Shown here piece by piece: positions 1 through 6,072 of a stretch of DNA of 20,334 bases. The DNA comes from a virus. The position numbers and the translations under genes are program-made. The number at the start of each line of letters is the position of its first letter. Position 1 is the first letter of the stretch. The stretch is taken from IMG/VR virus record IMGVR_UViG_3300011013_000122, positions 1-20,334 of that record. The stretch is one strand, 5' to 3'. The notes under the pieces were generated by a model. The model worked only from the letters and a program-made list of their open reading frames with translations. It did not search any database and had not been told where the DNA came from.

Positions 1-2
1 AA

Positions 3-311
3 TTATTTTTTAATAATACGACTTTTAATTTTTTTAATTTTCTTATTTATGTATTCTATTTGTTTTACTATGTCTGATACTTTATCTGGTGACATATCAT
101 AATCATAATCAACTATAATAGTAGAGTTTAATTTTTTATTATAATATTCAACTTGAAACCAGAAATCGCTTCTGGTGCTATCTTCCCTTCCATTAACATA
201 GAAGTCTGTCAAACCTTCATGTTTTAGTAGAGAATATAATTTCTCTAATTCTAAATAATCTCTTATATCTATATCTTCCTTTTTTATTATCTTTTTAATT
301 TTATCTTCCAT
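3..311 (-). CDS. hypothetical protein, 102 aa
   Basis: I do not recognise this protein. It is complete (ATG at 309-311, TAA at 3-5), small and charged, with lysine-rich ends (IKKIIKKED near the start, KKIKKIKSRIIKK at the end). The middle is acidic and aromatic (DFWFQVEYYNKK, IVDYDYDMSPDK), and predicted helices flank a short beta-rich centre. There is no signal peptide or membrane segment. It starts 5 nt after the stop of the 50-aa membrane protein gene, so the two are very likely one leftward transcript, divergent from the virion genes. There is no Shine-Dalgarno sequence; the leader is A-rich. The opposite orientation suggests it belongs to the early or regulatory side of the genome, which is inference from position only. 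Confidence 0.6.
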   Translation of the reverse strand: MEDKIKKIIKKEDIDIRDYLELEKLYSLLKHEGLTDFYVNGREDSTRSDFWFQVEYYNKKLNSTIIVDYDYDMSPDKVSDIVKQIEYINKKIKKIKSRIIKK

Positions 312-316
312 TTTAT

Positions 317-469
317 TTATTTTATTAGTTTTATAATGCTTTCACTTATAATCCCCGCGTGAAAGTTATCTGTTGGCGTTTGCCCTGATGTAGCCCACAT
401 AAGAAAACAAGCAAAGTCCACCATTAAGATTAATATCACTGTATAAATTATTATATCTCTTAATCTCAT
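317..469 (-). CDS. small single-pass membrane protein, 50 aa
   Basis: A short complete frame, ATG at 467-469 to TAA at 317-319. A basic start (MRLRD) is followed by a hydrophobic stretch from about residue 6 to 26 (IIIYTVILILMVDFACFLMW), then a polar tail with TSGQTPTDNF and a final IIKLIK. This matches a one-pass inner-membrane peptide with a short N-terminus and a polar tail of about 24 residues. The hydrophobic block, the 5-nt gap to the next leftward gene and the TAA stop all support a real gene. A second ATG at 475-477 is in another frame and stops at once. Function is unknown; small phage membrane peptides include holins, superinfection-exclusion proteins and regulators, and nothing here chooses among them. 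Confidence 0.55.
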   Translation of the reverse strand: MRLRDIIIYTVILILMVDFACFLMWATSGQTPTDNFHAGIISESIIKLIK

Positions 470-513
470 AATGTCATAGGCTTTTTATTTATAAGTTAAT
501 TACCTATACTTAA

Positions 514-542
514 AGACTAGCACATAACAAAAAATAAAGCAA
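514..542 (-). promoter_or_regulatory. weak candidate leftward promoter
   Basis: Read on the minus strand, TTGCTT (537-542) and TAGTCT (514-519) are separated by 17 nt, and TGC directly before the -10 gives an extended -10 (TGn). It would place a start about 40 nt upstream of the leftward operon. The match is far poorer than the three rightward promoters, so this call is tentative. Confidence 0.3.
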
Positions 543-561
543 GTAGTAATACAAGTAAACC

Positions 562-570
562 TGTGGATAA
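562..570 (-). promoter_or_regulatory. DnaA box match (TTATCCACA)
   Basis: The minus strand reads TTATCCACA, the consensus bacterial DnaA box, inside the AT-rich gap between the leftward operon and the rightward promoter at 602. I saw no cluster of further boxes nearby. My rough estimate from base composition is about 0.3 chance matches in a window this size, so a single site is suggestive only. It could mark a replication origin or a host DnaA-controlled switch. The rest of 470-600 is A/T-rich with no other clear signal. Confidence 0.35.
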
Positions 571-601
571 CTTTTTAATAAATGAGTACATAGATTAAGA
601 C

Positions 602-630
602 TTGACAAATGATTAATAATATGATATAAT
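602..630 (+). promoter_or_regulatory. consensus sigma70 promoter P1 (drives the ncRNA region)
   Basis: TTGACA at 602-607 and TATAAT at 625-630 with a 17-nt spacer match the sigma70 consensus exactly. Transcription should start near 637, one base before an 8-bp hairpin and about 490 nt ahead of the first gene. It shares the block ACTTGACAAA with the promoters at 1083 and 2951. Confidence 0.9.
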
Positions 631-636
631 AGAAGT

Positions 637-1063
637 GTTGGTTATGAATATAACCAAGTTCGTTACAAAGTTGATATATCGAGTGGAATAAGGCAAACCC
701 ACTATAATCTAAATGGCCCTTATTATCTAGGGCTAGTCTTCTAAAACTTCTTATCGTTGAAATGTAGTAGAGGTAAGGAATAAGTTAATGTTAAGATGCA
801 AATGCGAAAGCTGGGAAAATGACTATACGACTTGTCACCCAGCCATCTGATTTGCACCGTAGCATTAGAGATAGATATTATGTACTTAAAGGATACGATA
901 ATAGGCTATCATAGATATGTTGACCACATAACTGTGGTATTATATCACTTACTAGTGATATTGACCACATACTTTGTTACTCTAGAGTATCTGGCGTTAA
1001 TACTCTACTAACACACATAATGCCTTACTGATATGGTATCAGAAGGTAAAAGTCGTGTTACCT
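637..1063 (+). ncRNA. large structured noncoding RNA (novel candidate)
   Basis: About 430 nt with no credible gene follow P1. Helices found by hand, in order: 638-645/650-657 (8 bp, loop GAAT); closing helix 662-671/971-980 (9 bp plus one U-U mismatch); 682-686/699-703, whose loop 687-693 is complementary to 718-724 (pseudoknot); a rod 786-790/863-867, 797-803/850-856, 810-815/838-843, 820-823/834-837 with two 6-by-6 internal loops; 870-874/906-910 with 876-881/898-903; 923-928/933-938 or the alternative 933-938/964-969; 943-949/954-960; 983-990/1000-1007; 1028-1033/1037-1042; 1044-1049/1058-1063. The rod loop 826-833 is complementary over 8 nt to the last hairpin loop 1050-1057. Large phage RNAs such as ROOL and GOLLD have this general style, but I cannot assign a family. 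The 3' end is uncertain: no U-run follows 1063, so transcription may continue into the terminase genes. Confidence 0.7.
920..971 (+). repeat. 11-nt direct repeat TTGACCACATA inside the ncRNA
   Basis: TTGACCACATA occurs at 920-930 and again at 961-971. Each copy contains ACCACA, which can pair with the single UGUGGU at 933-938. The two pairings exclude each other: a small hairpin with loop UAAC, or an extended hairpin that stacks on helix 943-949/954-960. Confidence 0.75.
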
Positions 1064-1082
1064 AATTTAATATACAAAACAC

Positions 1083-1111
1083 TTGACAAACTATTTTATT
1101 TATGTTATAAT
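1083..1111 (+). promoter_or_regulatory. consensus sigma70 promoter P2 (terminase operon)
   Basis: TTGACA at 1083-1088 and TATAAT at 1106-1111, spacer 17 nt, are an exact consensus. The expected start near A1118 leaves a leader of only about 11 nt before the small terminase ATG, with no Shine-Dalgarno sequence. Confidence 0.9.
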
Positions 1112-1128
1112 ACAAATAGAGTAAAAAT

Positions 1129-1521
1129 ATGGCACAAGGAAAAGAGTGGAAAAAAGAACAAAGAGAAGAGATTATCCAAAGTTTAAGACCTTATTTAGAA
1201 ATGGGTTTTTCAAGGAATAAAGCTTGTCAGTTTATAGGATTACCACCACAGACCTTATCTAACTGGGTTCAAATAGATAAAGCTCTTGGGATGAAGCTAA
1301 CAGGATGGGAAAATGTTATTACTACCATTGCCTTAAATAATATTGGTGATACAATTAGAGCTGAAGCTGAAAATGAACTTGATACTAAAAAAGAAAATTC
1401 TTGGAAGTGGGGAGAAAGGAAACTAAAAGAGTTATCACCTAAACAAGAAACAGAGATAACAAACCCAGATGGAAACCTTAAAACTATTATCATAAATAAA
1501 AATGTCACAAGCGACGATTAA
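1129..1521 (+). CDS. terS: putative terminase small subunit (DNA-binding), 130 aa
   Basis: Its place and size fit a phage small terminase, which recognises the packaging site and delivers phage DNA to the large subunit. Residues about 10-50 read as a helix-turn-helix domain: basic KEWKKEQREEII, a helix, then FSRNKACQFIGLPPQTLSNW, where the SRNKACQFIGL and PQTLSNW segments form the two recognition helices. The rest is helical and charged, possibly for oligomerisation, with a short disordered tail. The gene starts about 11 nt after P2's predicted start, and its 3' end overlaps the large terminase start by 20 nt, a sign of coupled translation. Small terminases diverge strongly, so the name rests on the HTH plus its position directly before terL. 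A transcriptional regulator is the alternative. Confidence 0.72.
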   Translation: MAQGKEWKKEQREEIIQSLRPYLEMGFSRNKACQFIGLPPQTLSNWVQIDKALGMKLTGWENVITTIALNNIGDTIRAEAENELDTKKENSWKWGERKLKELSPKQETEITNPDGNLKTIIINKNVTSDD

Positions 1522-2944
1522 CTTACTCCCCAAACAGACTGAAGCTTTTAACTATTGGGAGTCTGAAGAAGTAACAGAACTAGGATATGGCGGAGCAGCT
1601 GGTGGTGGAAAGACCAGACTTGGTTGTTATTTGGCTATAACTATTGCCGAAATGTATCCTGGAAGTAGGGGTGTAATAGGTAGAAAGGAATTAAAGACCC
1701 TTAGATTGACAACCCTGACCTCGTTATTTGAGATATTTGGAGAATTGGGCTATAAAAAGGACTTAGATTACAAATATGACTCACAACAAGGTGTAATAAA
1801 GTTCACTAATGGCTCTCAGATCTTAATTTTGGACACTGCTTATAGTCCACAAGACCCAGAATATACTCGTTTTGGTTCTTTAGAGTTAACTTGGGCCTGG
1901 ATAGATGAGTCAAATGAAACCCCAGAGAAGGCTATTTCAATATTAAAAACCAGAGTAGGACGTAAAAATCATATAAATGGTGTTAAGGTTAAGTCTTTTT
2001 GGCTAGAAACTTTCAACCCTAACAAAGGACACGTCCATAGAAACTACTATAAGCCTTGGAAAGATAATAAATTACCTAAGTATCGTAAATTTATAAGAGC
2101 TTTACCTGGAGATAATCCTTATTTACCTAAAGAATATATAAATAATTTACAAAGAGCAGATAGAGTTACAAGAGAAAGACTACTATATGGTAACTTTGAT
2201 TTTGATGATGACCCACAAAAGATAATGCTTTATGAGGCTATTACTGATTTACCTTTTAATGTTTTAGAGGTATTTCCACAAAAGAGAGATATAAAAACTA
2301 TAATAGCAGATATAGCTAGATTTGGTGGAGATAAAATAGTTATTTCTTTATGGGATAATCTTACTTTATATGGACTTTATGTTTACACCTATCAGGGAAT
2401 AGACCAGACAATTAAGAAACTAAAAGAGATCTCCAGAGAACAAAATATCGGATTTAAGAATATTTTAGTAGATGAAGGTGGTGTTGGTGGTGGTGTAGTT
2501 GATGGTATGAGGGGAATTAAGGGTTTTAATGGTAATAGTTCACCACTACAAGTATGGGATTATGTTAAAAACAGACAAGTAAGTGCCAATTACCAGAACT
2601 TTAGAAGTCAGTGTCTATTCAAATTAGCCGAAATGGTTAATGAAAGGAAGATTAGAATTAACATAACATTGTTTGAAACTAATATTGAGGGTTATAACAA
2701 AGAGAAAGCAATATCAGATTTGATGGAAGAACTAGATCAGATAAAACAAACAGACAACTCAATGGACGGAAAGAAAGCAATAATACCAAAATCTAAAATT
2801 AAAGAACAGTTAGGTAGAAGTCCTGATTTTGCTGATGTAATGATGATGAGAATGCATTATGAATTAGTAGAATTACCCTTTGATTATAAGCCTGATTTGA
2901 TATTTAGAGGAAAAGACCCAGAGGAGATAAACGAAGCAATATAA
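1502..2944 (+). CDS. terL: terminase large subunit (packaging ATPase and nuclease)
   Basis: This is the motor that pumps DNA into the prohead and cuts the concatemer. The N-terminal ATPase has a Walker A loop GGAAGGGKT at residues 30-38 and a Walker B strand TWAWIDE at 130-136 with the catalytic Asp-Glu. The C-terminal RNase H-like nuclease shows its acidic residues in order: D270 (IADIARFGGD), D324 (ILVDEGG) and D442 or D445 (SPDFADVMM). The 480-aa length is normal, and the protein looks intact. The start ATG at 1502 lies 20 nt inside terS with no Shine-Dalgarno sequence, so it is probably reached by translational coupling. The stop is followed within 7 nt by the next promoter, without a visible terminator. 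Confidence 0.95.
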   Translation: MSQATINLLPKQTEAFNYWESEEVTELGYGGAAGGGKTRLGCYLAITIAEMYPGSRGVIGRKELKTLRLTTLTSLFEIFGELGYKKDLDYKYDSQQGVIKFTNGSQILILDTAYSPQDPEYTRFGSLELTWAWIDESNETPEKAISILKTRVGRKNHINGVKVKSFWLETFNPNKGHVHRNYYKPWKDNKLPKYRKFIRALPGDNPYLPKEYINNLQRADRVTRERLLYGNFDFDDDPQKIMLYEAITDLPFNVLEVFPQKRDIKTIIADIARFGGDKIVISLWDNLTLYGLYVYTYQGIDQTIKKLKEISREQNIGFKNILVDEGGVGGGVVDGMRGIKGFNGNSSPLQVWDYVKNRQVSANYQNFRSQCLFKLAEMVNERKIRINITLFETNIEGYNKEKAISDLMEELDQIKQTDNSMDGKKAIIPKSKIKEQLGRSPDFADVMMMRMHYELVELPFDYKPDLIFRGKDPEEINEAI

Positions 2945-2950
2945 AAAGAC

Positions 2951-2979
2951 TTGACAAATAATTAAAAGTGTGCTATAAT
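2951..2979 (+). promoter_or_regulatory. consensus sigma70 promoter P3 (portal/capsid genes)
   Basis: TTGACA at 2951-2956 and TATAAT at 2974-2979, spacer 17 nt, with TGC before the -10 (extended -10). The expected start, at A2986 or A2988, coincides with the ATG at 2988, so the first transcript is leaderless or nearly so. No other strong promoter is visible downstream, so P3 probably drives the whole head and tail block. Confidence 0.9.
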
Positions 2980-2987
2980 GTGTATAT

Positions 2988-3266
2988 ATGTTAGAATCAA
3001 AAAAGAAGAAAAAAACAAAAGAGGTTAAGAAAGACTATCACATAGTCCTTAATTTTAACTTTGAAGTTGTAGAAGGAGATACAAACGATATATCTAAATT
3101 CATATTAGATAACGCTCCTAAAATATTAAGAACAAACCTAAGAATTAAAATAATAAATAAAGAAGGCAAAACCTACGAAAGATTATTACCATTACAAAAA
3201 GCAAGGAGAGTATTTTGGGGTAGAGCAGATTTAATCATATTCATAAAGTATATGATATTTAAATAA
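2988..3266 (+). CDS. hypothetical protein, 92 aa, leaderless mRNA
   Basis: I do not recognise this protein. It begins with a very basic tail (ESKKKKKTKEVKKD), followed by a beta-rich part (YHIVLNFNFEVVEGD, RIKIINKEGKTYERL) and a hydrophobic C-terminus (LIIFIKYMIF) that might touch a membrane or a protein core. Promoter P3 ends 8 nt before its ATG, so the mRNA would start at or within two bases of the start codon. One base separates its stop from the portal start. Position between terL and portal, and its own promoter, suggest a small packaging or regulatory accessory, but this is only inferred. A short poly-lysine N-terminus could bind DNA or RNA. Confidence 0.7.
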   Translation: MLESKKKKKTKEVKKDYHIVLNFNFEVVEGDTNDISKFILDNAPKILRTNLRIKIINKEGKTYERLLPLQKARRVFWGRADLIIFIKYMIFK

Positions 3267-3267
3267 A

Positions 3268-5073
3268 ATGGATAATTTAACAATACACGAATATATAAAG
3301 ACAGAGGAGAATAACTACAATACTACACGAATCCCTATAACGAATTCAAAAGATTGGAGTATGAAAGAACACATTGAAAGATGTACTAATGTTGCAAATG
3401 GTTGGTTTCACTCAGGTAAGAATGATGGTTTACGTCCTTATGATGATATAGTTACACCTATTATCGATGTAGCATTTAGAACAGAAGGCTTTGATGTGAA
3501 AGATATAGTTCCTTTTGTTGATGATGCAAAGAACTATTATAAGTCATTTTTGATTAAAAAGTATCACCCACAATGGGCTAAAGAACATAATTTAGATGAT
3601 TTTATTGATGAAGTAGTAGAAAGTTCAATAATTTATGATCTAGTTTTAATAAAGAACGCTAATAATGAAAGACCCGAAGTAGTTCCTTTACAAGAAATAG
3701 CATTTTGCGACCAAACAGATGTACTTTCAGGACCAATATGTATTAAACACCAGTATTCAATACCAGAATTACTAGAGTTTAAAGGTAAATGGGACGATAA
3801 TAAGATAGAAGAAGCTATTGTAATGGCTTCTTCAGAGAAAGAAGTATCAAATGCTAGAGATAATAAGATAAAAACACCAAGTAAATATATAGAAGTCTAT
3901 GAGTTACACGGCACTTTTCCTGAAAGTAAGTTAAAAGAGGGTGGCGACCCAGACAAATATGTTCCACAATTACACATTGTTACATATTACACAGACAAAG
4001 ATGGTAACAAAGAGGGAATTACCTTATATAAAGGTAAGAGTAAGGAGTATAAAGACTTATTTAAAGCATTAAAGATAGATAAAGTTCGTTCATTTGGTAG
4101 AGCTTGTGGGCGTTCAATAGTAGAAAGACTATTTGAACCACAAGTATGGAGCAACTATGCAGGTATTAAATTAAAAGAAATGTTAGATAGTGCAGTAAAT
4201 CTACTACAAACAGATAGTGATGAAGTTACAAACCAAAAGATTTCAGGACTAAAGAATTTCACAGTATTAAAGACAGAGAAAGGTAAATCATTAGGTAGGG
4301 TTGATATGCAGTTACAAAATGTTCCAGCATTGGATAACTATAAAGCAGGTCAGGAATTAAATGCAAGAAAGTTAGGTTCAGCATCAGACGCTCAATTAGG
4401 TCAAGCACCACCATCAGGAACACCATTTGCTTTACAAAATGCAATTATACAGCAAGGAGAAGGAATACACGAATATAGACGAGGTAAGATAGCAACATTC
4501 TTCTCTGATGAACTATATAGAGATTGGATACTAAAATGGTTGGTAGCAGATATGAATAAGGGTAAAGACTTTAGTGAGGAATTATCATTAGAAGAGTTAA
4601 AACAGGTTTCAAATGCAATAATAACAAATGAAGTAAACAGGAGAATTAAAGAAATTATACTAGATGGACTACTTGTTACCCCTGAAATAATACAAGAATT
4701 AACACAAATAGTAAAAGAAACATTTAATAATGGTGGAAAAAGGAGATTCTTTAAGATATTAGAGAAAGAATTAGATAATATACCTGTTAAAGTAAAGATA
4801 AATATATCGGGAAAGCAAAAGAATATGGCTCAAATAGCAGATAAGATGAGTAATTTGATCAGTAATGTATTAAGAAACCCACAAGCATTTGCTACAATTC
4901 CTGGTCTAGGTGGATTATATAATCAGTTGATAGAGAATTCAGGACTAAACCCTATAGATTTTACACCTATTATAGAGGGAGCAAAAGCTCAAGCACTAGA
5001 ACAACAGGCACAACCATTAAAACAATTAACACCCTTGTCGGGGGGAATTAAAAATAATCAACAAAATAAATAA
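3268..5073 (+). CDS. portal protein, 601 aa
   Basis: The portal is the dodecameric ring at one capsid vertex through which DNA enters and leaves, and it docks the terminase. Evidence is the length, the place between terL and scaffold/capsid, and the sequence pattern: a mixed N-terminal wing; a conserved-looking middle with RSFGRACGRSIVERLFEPQ near residue 271; and a helical stem region near SGTPFALQNAIIQQGEG, with YRRGKIATFFSDELYRDW just after it. The last part (about 520-600) is helical and Gln/Ala-rich (KAQALEQQAQPLKQL), fitting the crown or barrel helices of podovirus portals. No frame break is seen. The start ATG follows the previous stop by one base. I assign it by synteny and general pattern, not by a single diagnostic motif. 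Confidence 0.85.
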   Translation: MDNLTIHEYIKTEENNYNTTRIPITNSKDWSMKEHIERCTNVANGWFHSGKNDGLRPYDDIVTPIIDVAFRTEGFDVKDIVPFVDDAKNYYKSFLIKKYHPQWAKEHNLDDFIDEVVESSIIYDLVLIKNANNERPEVVPLQEIAFCDQTDVLSGPICIKHQYSIPELLEFKGKWDDNKIEEAIVMASSEKEVSNARDNKIKTPSKYIEVYELHGTFPESKLKEGGDPDKYVPQLHIVTYYTDKDGNKEGITLYKGKSKEYKDLFKALKIDKVRSFGRACGRSIVERLFEPQVWSNYAGIKLKEMLDSAVNLLQTDSDEVTNQKISGLKNFTVLKTEKGKSLGRVDMQLQNVPALDNYKAGQELNARKLGSASDAQLGQAPPSGTPFALQNAIIQQGEGIHEYRRGKIATFFSDELYRDWILKWLVADMNKGKDFSEELSLEELKQVSNAIITNEVNRRIKEIILDGLLVTPEIIQELTQIVKETFNNGGKRRFFKILEKELDNIPVKVKINISGKQKNMAQIADKMSNLISNVLRNPQAFATIPGLGGLYNQLIENSGLNPIDFTPIIEGAKAQALEQQAQPLKQLTPLSGGIKNNQQNK

Positions 5074-5075
5074 TT

Positions 5076-5399
5076 ATGGATTATTTAAATGAGCAAGAAG
5101 TAGTTAAAATAGAAGCATTTTGTAAAGACGAAGTTCTATTTGACGCAGTTAAAAAGGTTCTATTAAAAACACTTTATAATAGTGGGACAGTAGAGAAAGA
5201 GAAAAAGGTAGATATTAGGAATAGTGCTTTTAACTTTATAGCAAACCCAGCAAATAGTGAAGCAACTAACGAGACAGTAGGAGAGAATTTGAGAGCATTG
5301 TTTGCAGGAGTTCAGGAACTAGCAAACGGTTTTGCAGAATTAAAGACAATAAAGAAAAAAGTAAAGGTTAAAGAGGAAAAAGAGAATAAGGCAATATAA
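5076..5399 (+). CDS. hypothetical helical protein, 107 aa
   Basis: No known domain recognised. The protein is mostly helical: NEQEVVKIEAFCKDEVLFDAV at the start, an Asn/Ala-rich middle (NFIANPANSEATNE), a helix with LRALFAGVQELANGFAEL, and a lysine/glutamate tail (KKKVKVKEEKENKAI). It sits 2 nt after the portal stop and before the scaffold. Small helical genes at this spot occur in many phages and are thought to be minor head proteins or packaging accessories; here that is inference from position. The start context TAATTATGG resembles those of many genes in this window. Confidence 0.7.
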   Translation: MDYLNEQEVVKIEAFCKDEVLFDAVKKVLLKTLYNSGTVEKEKKVDIRNSAFNFIANPANSEATNETVGENLRALFAGVQELANGFAELKTIKKKVKVKEEKENKAI

Positions 5400-5482
5400 T
5401 ATTTCGGTTATCATTCCGACCAAAAATGAATTATTACGAGAAACCCAACTCAGACAAATAAGGGCTAACTAGAACATCAACT
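5400..5482 (+). other. 83-nt gap with short hairpin and 11-codon micro-frame
   Basis: The gap before the scaffold gene holds a small hairpin (TCGG 5404-5407 with CCGA 5416-5419) directly followed by an 11-codon frame, ATG 5426-5428 to TAA 5459-5461, reading MNYYEKPNSDK. It is the longest gap among the head genes apart from the ends of the capsid and 144-aa genes. It might be a translated leader controlling scaffold synthesis, but the frame is short enough to occur by chance. Confidence 0.2.
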
Positions 5483-6037
5483 ATGGAAAACGATGAAAAT
5501 ACTCCTGAAACTGAACAGGAAGAAAATGAAAACAGTGAAGAGGAAACTAATGAAGAGGAATCTTCAGAGGAAGAATCTAAAGACCAACCTGAATCAGACG
5601 ATACAGATTGGAAAGCAGAAGCATTAAAGTATAAGGCGATCTTAGACCGTAAAAAGAAAAAGAAAGCCCCAACTAAAACTGCTTCTAAAAAATCAGATGA
5701 TTATGATTATGGAGAACTAGCTTTCCTTAATACAAATGATATTAAAGGTAGCAAAGAAATAGCCTTCACAAAAAAAATTCAAAATCAAACTGGCTTAGAA
5801 TTAAGAGATTTAATAAACAACAATTATTTCAAAGCCGAATTGAATGAGTTTAGAGAAGGAATTGCTACTGAAAATGCCACTCCTAGTAATAGCAAAAGGG
5901 CTAAAAGTTCCACAGCAAATACTGTAGAATACTGGATAGCTAAAGGTGAGTTACCTAAAGATAGGGAACTACGAACTAAAGTTGTTAATGCTAGAATTAA
6001 GAAAGAAAAAGAAGGTGGAATGTTCTATAATTCATAA
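5483..6037 (+). CDS. putative capsid scaffolding protein, 184 aa
   Basis: Scaffolds guide capsid protein into a prohead and are then expelled or cleaved. Evidence: the gene is immediately upstream of the major capsid gene; residues 1-42 are extremely acidic and disordered (many EE, EEES runs); a helix DWKAEALKYKAIL follows; then a lysine block (DRKKKKKAP) and a helical C-terminus ending in VVNARIKKEKEGGMF. The 'acidic tail, W-K-A-E-A helix, basic C-terminal end' plan is common to phage scaffolds, whose basic C-terminal helices bind the capsid protein. There is no protease motif. A 35-nt A/T-rich gap separates it from the capsid gene. Confidence 0.72.
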   Translation: MENDENTPETEQEENENSEEETNEEESSEEESKDQPESDDTDWKAEALKYKAILDRKKKKKAPTKTASKKSDDYDYGELAFLNTNDIKGSKEIAFTKKIQNQTGLELRDLINNNYFKAELNEFREGIATENATPSNSKRAKSSTANTVEYWIAKGELPKDRELRTKVVNARIKKEKEGGMFYNS

Positions 6038-6072
6038 TACTGATATTATTAAGTTAATATTAAAAATAATTT

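Noticed and set aside
637-1080. A tRNA, tmRNA or small protein gene in the non-coding stretch
   Set aside because: No cloverleaf with a T-loop (GTTCRA) signature and no conserved-looking frame; the helices found do not fit either RNA.
1044-1090. Intrinsic terminator at the end of the structured RNA
   Set aside because: The 6-bp hairpin 1044-1063 is not followed by a U-run, so the 3' end of the RNA is left open.
5397-5490. Frameshift joining the 107-aa gene to the scaffold gene
   Set aside because: No slippery heptamer with a downstream structure overlapping both frames, and an in-frame TAA lies upstream of the scaffold ATG.
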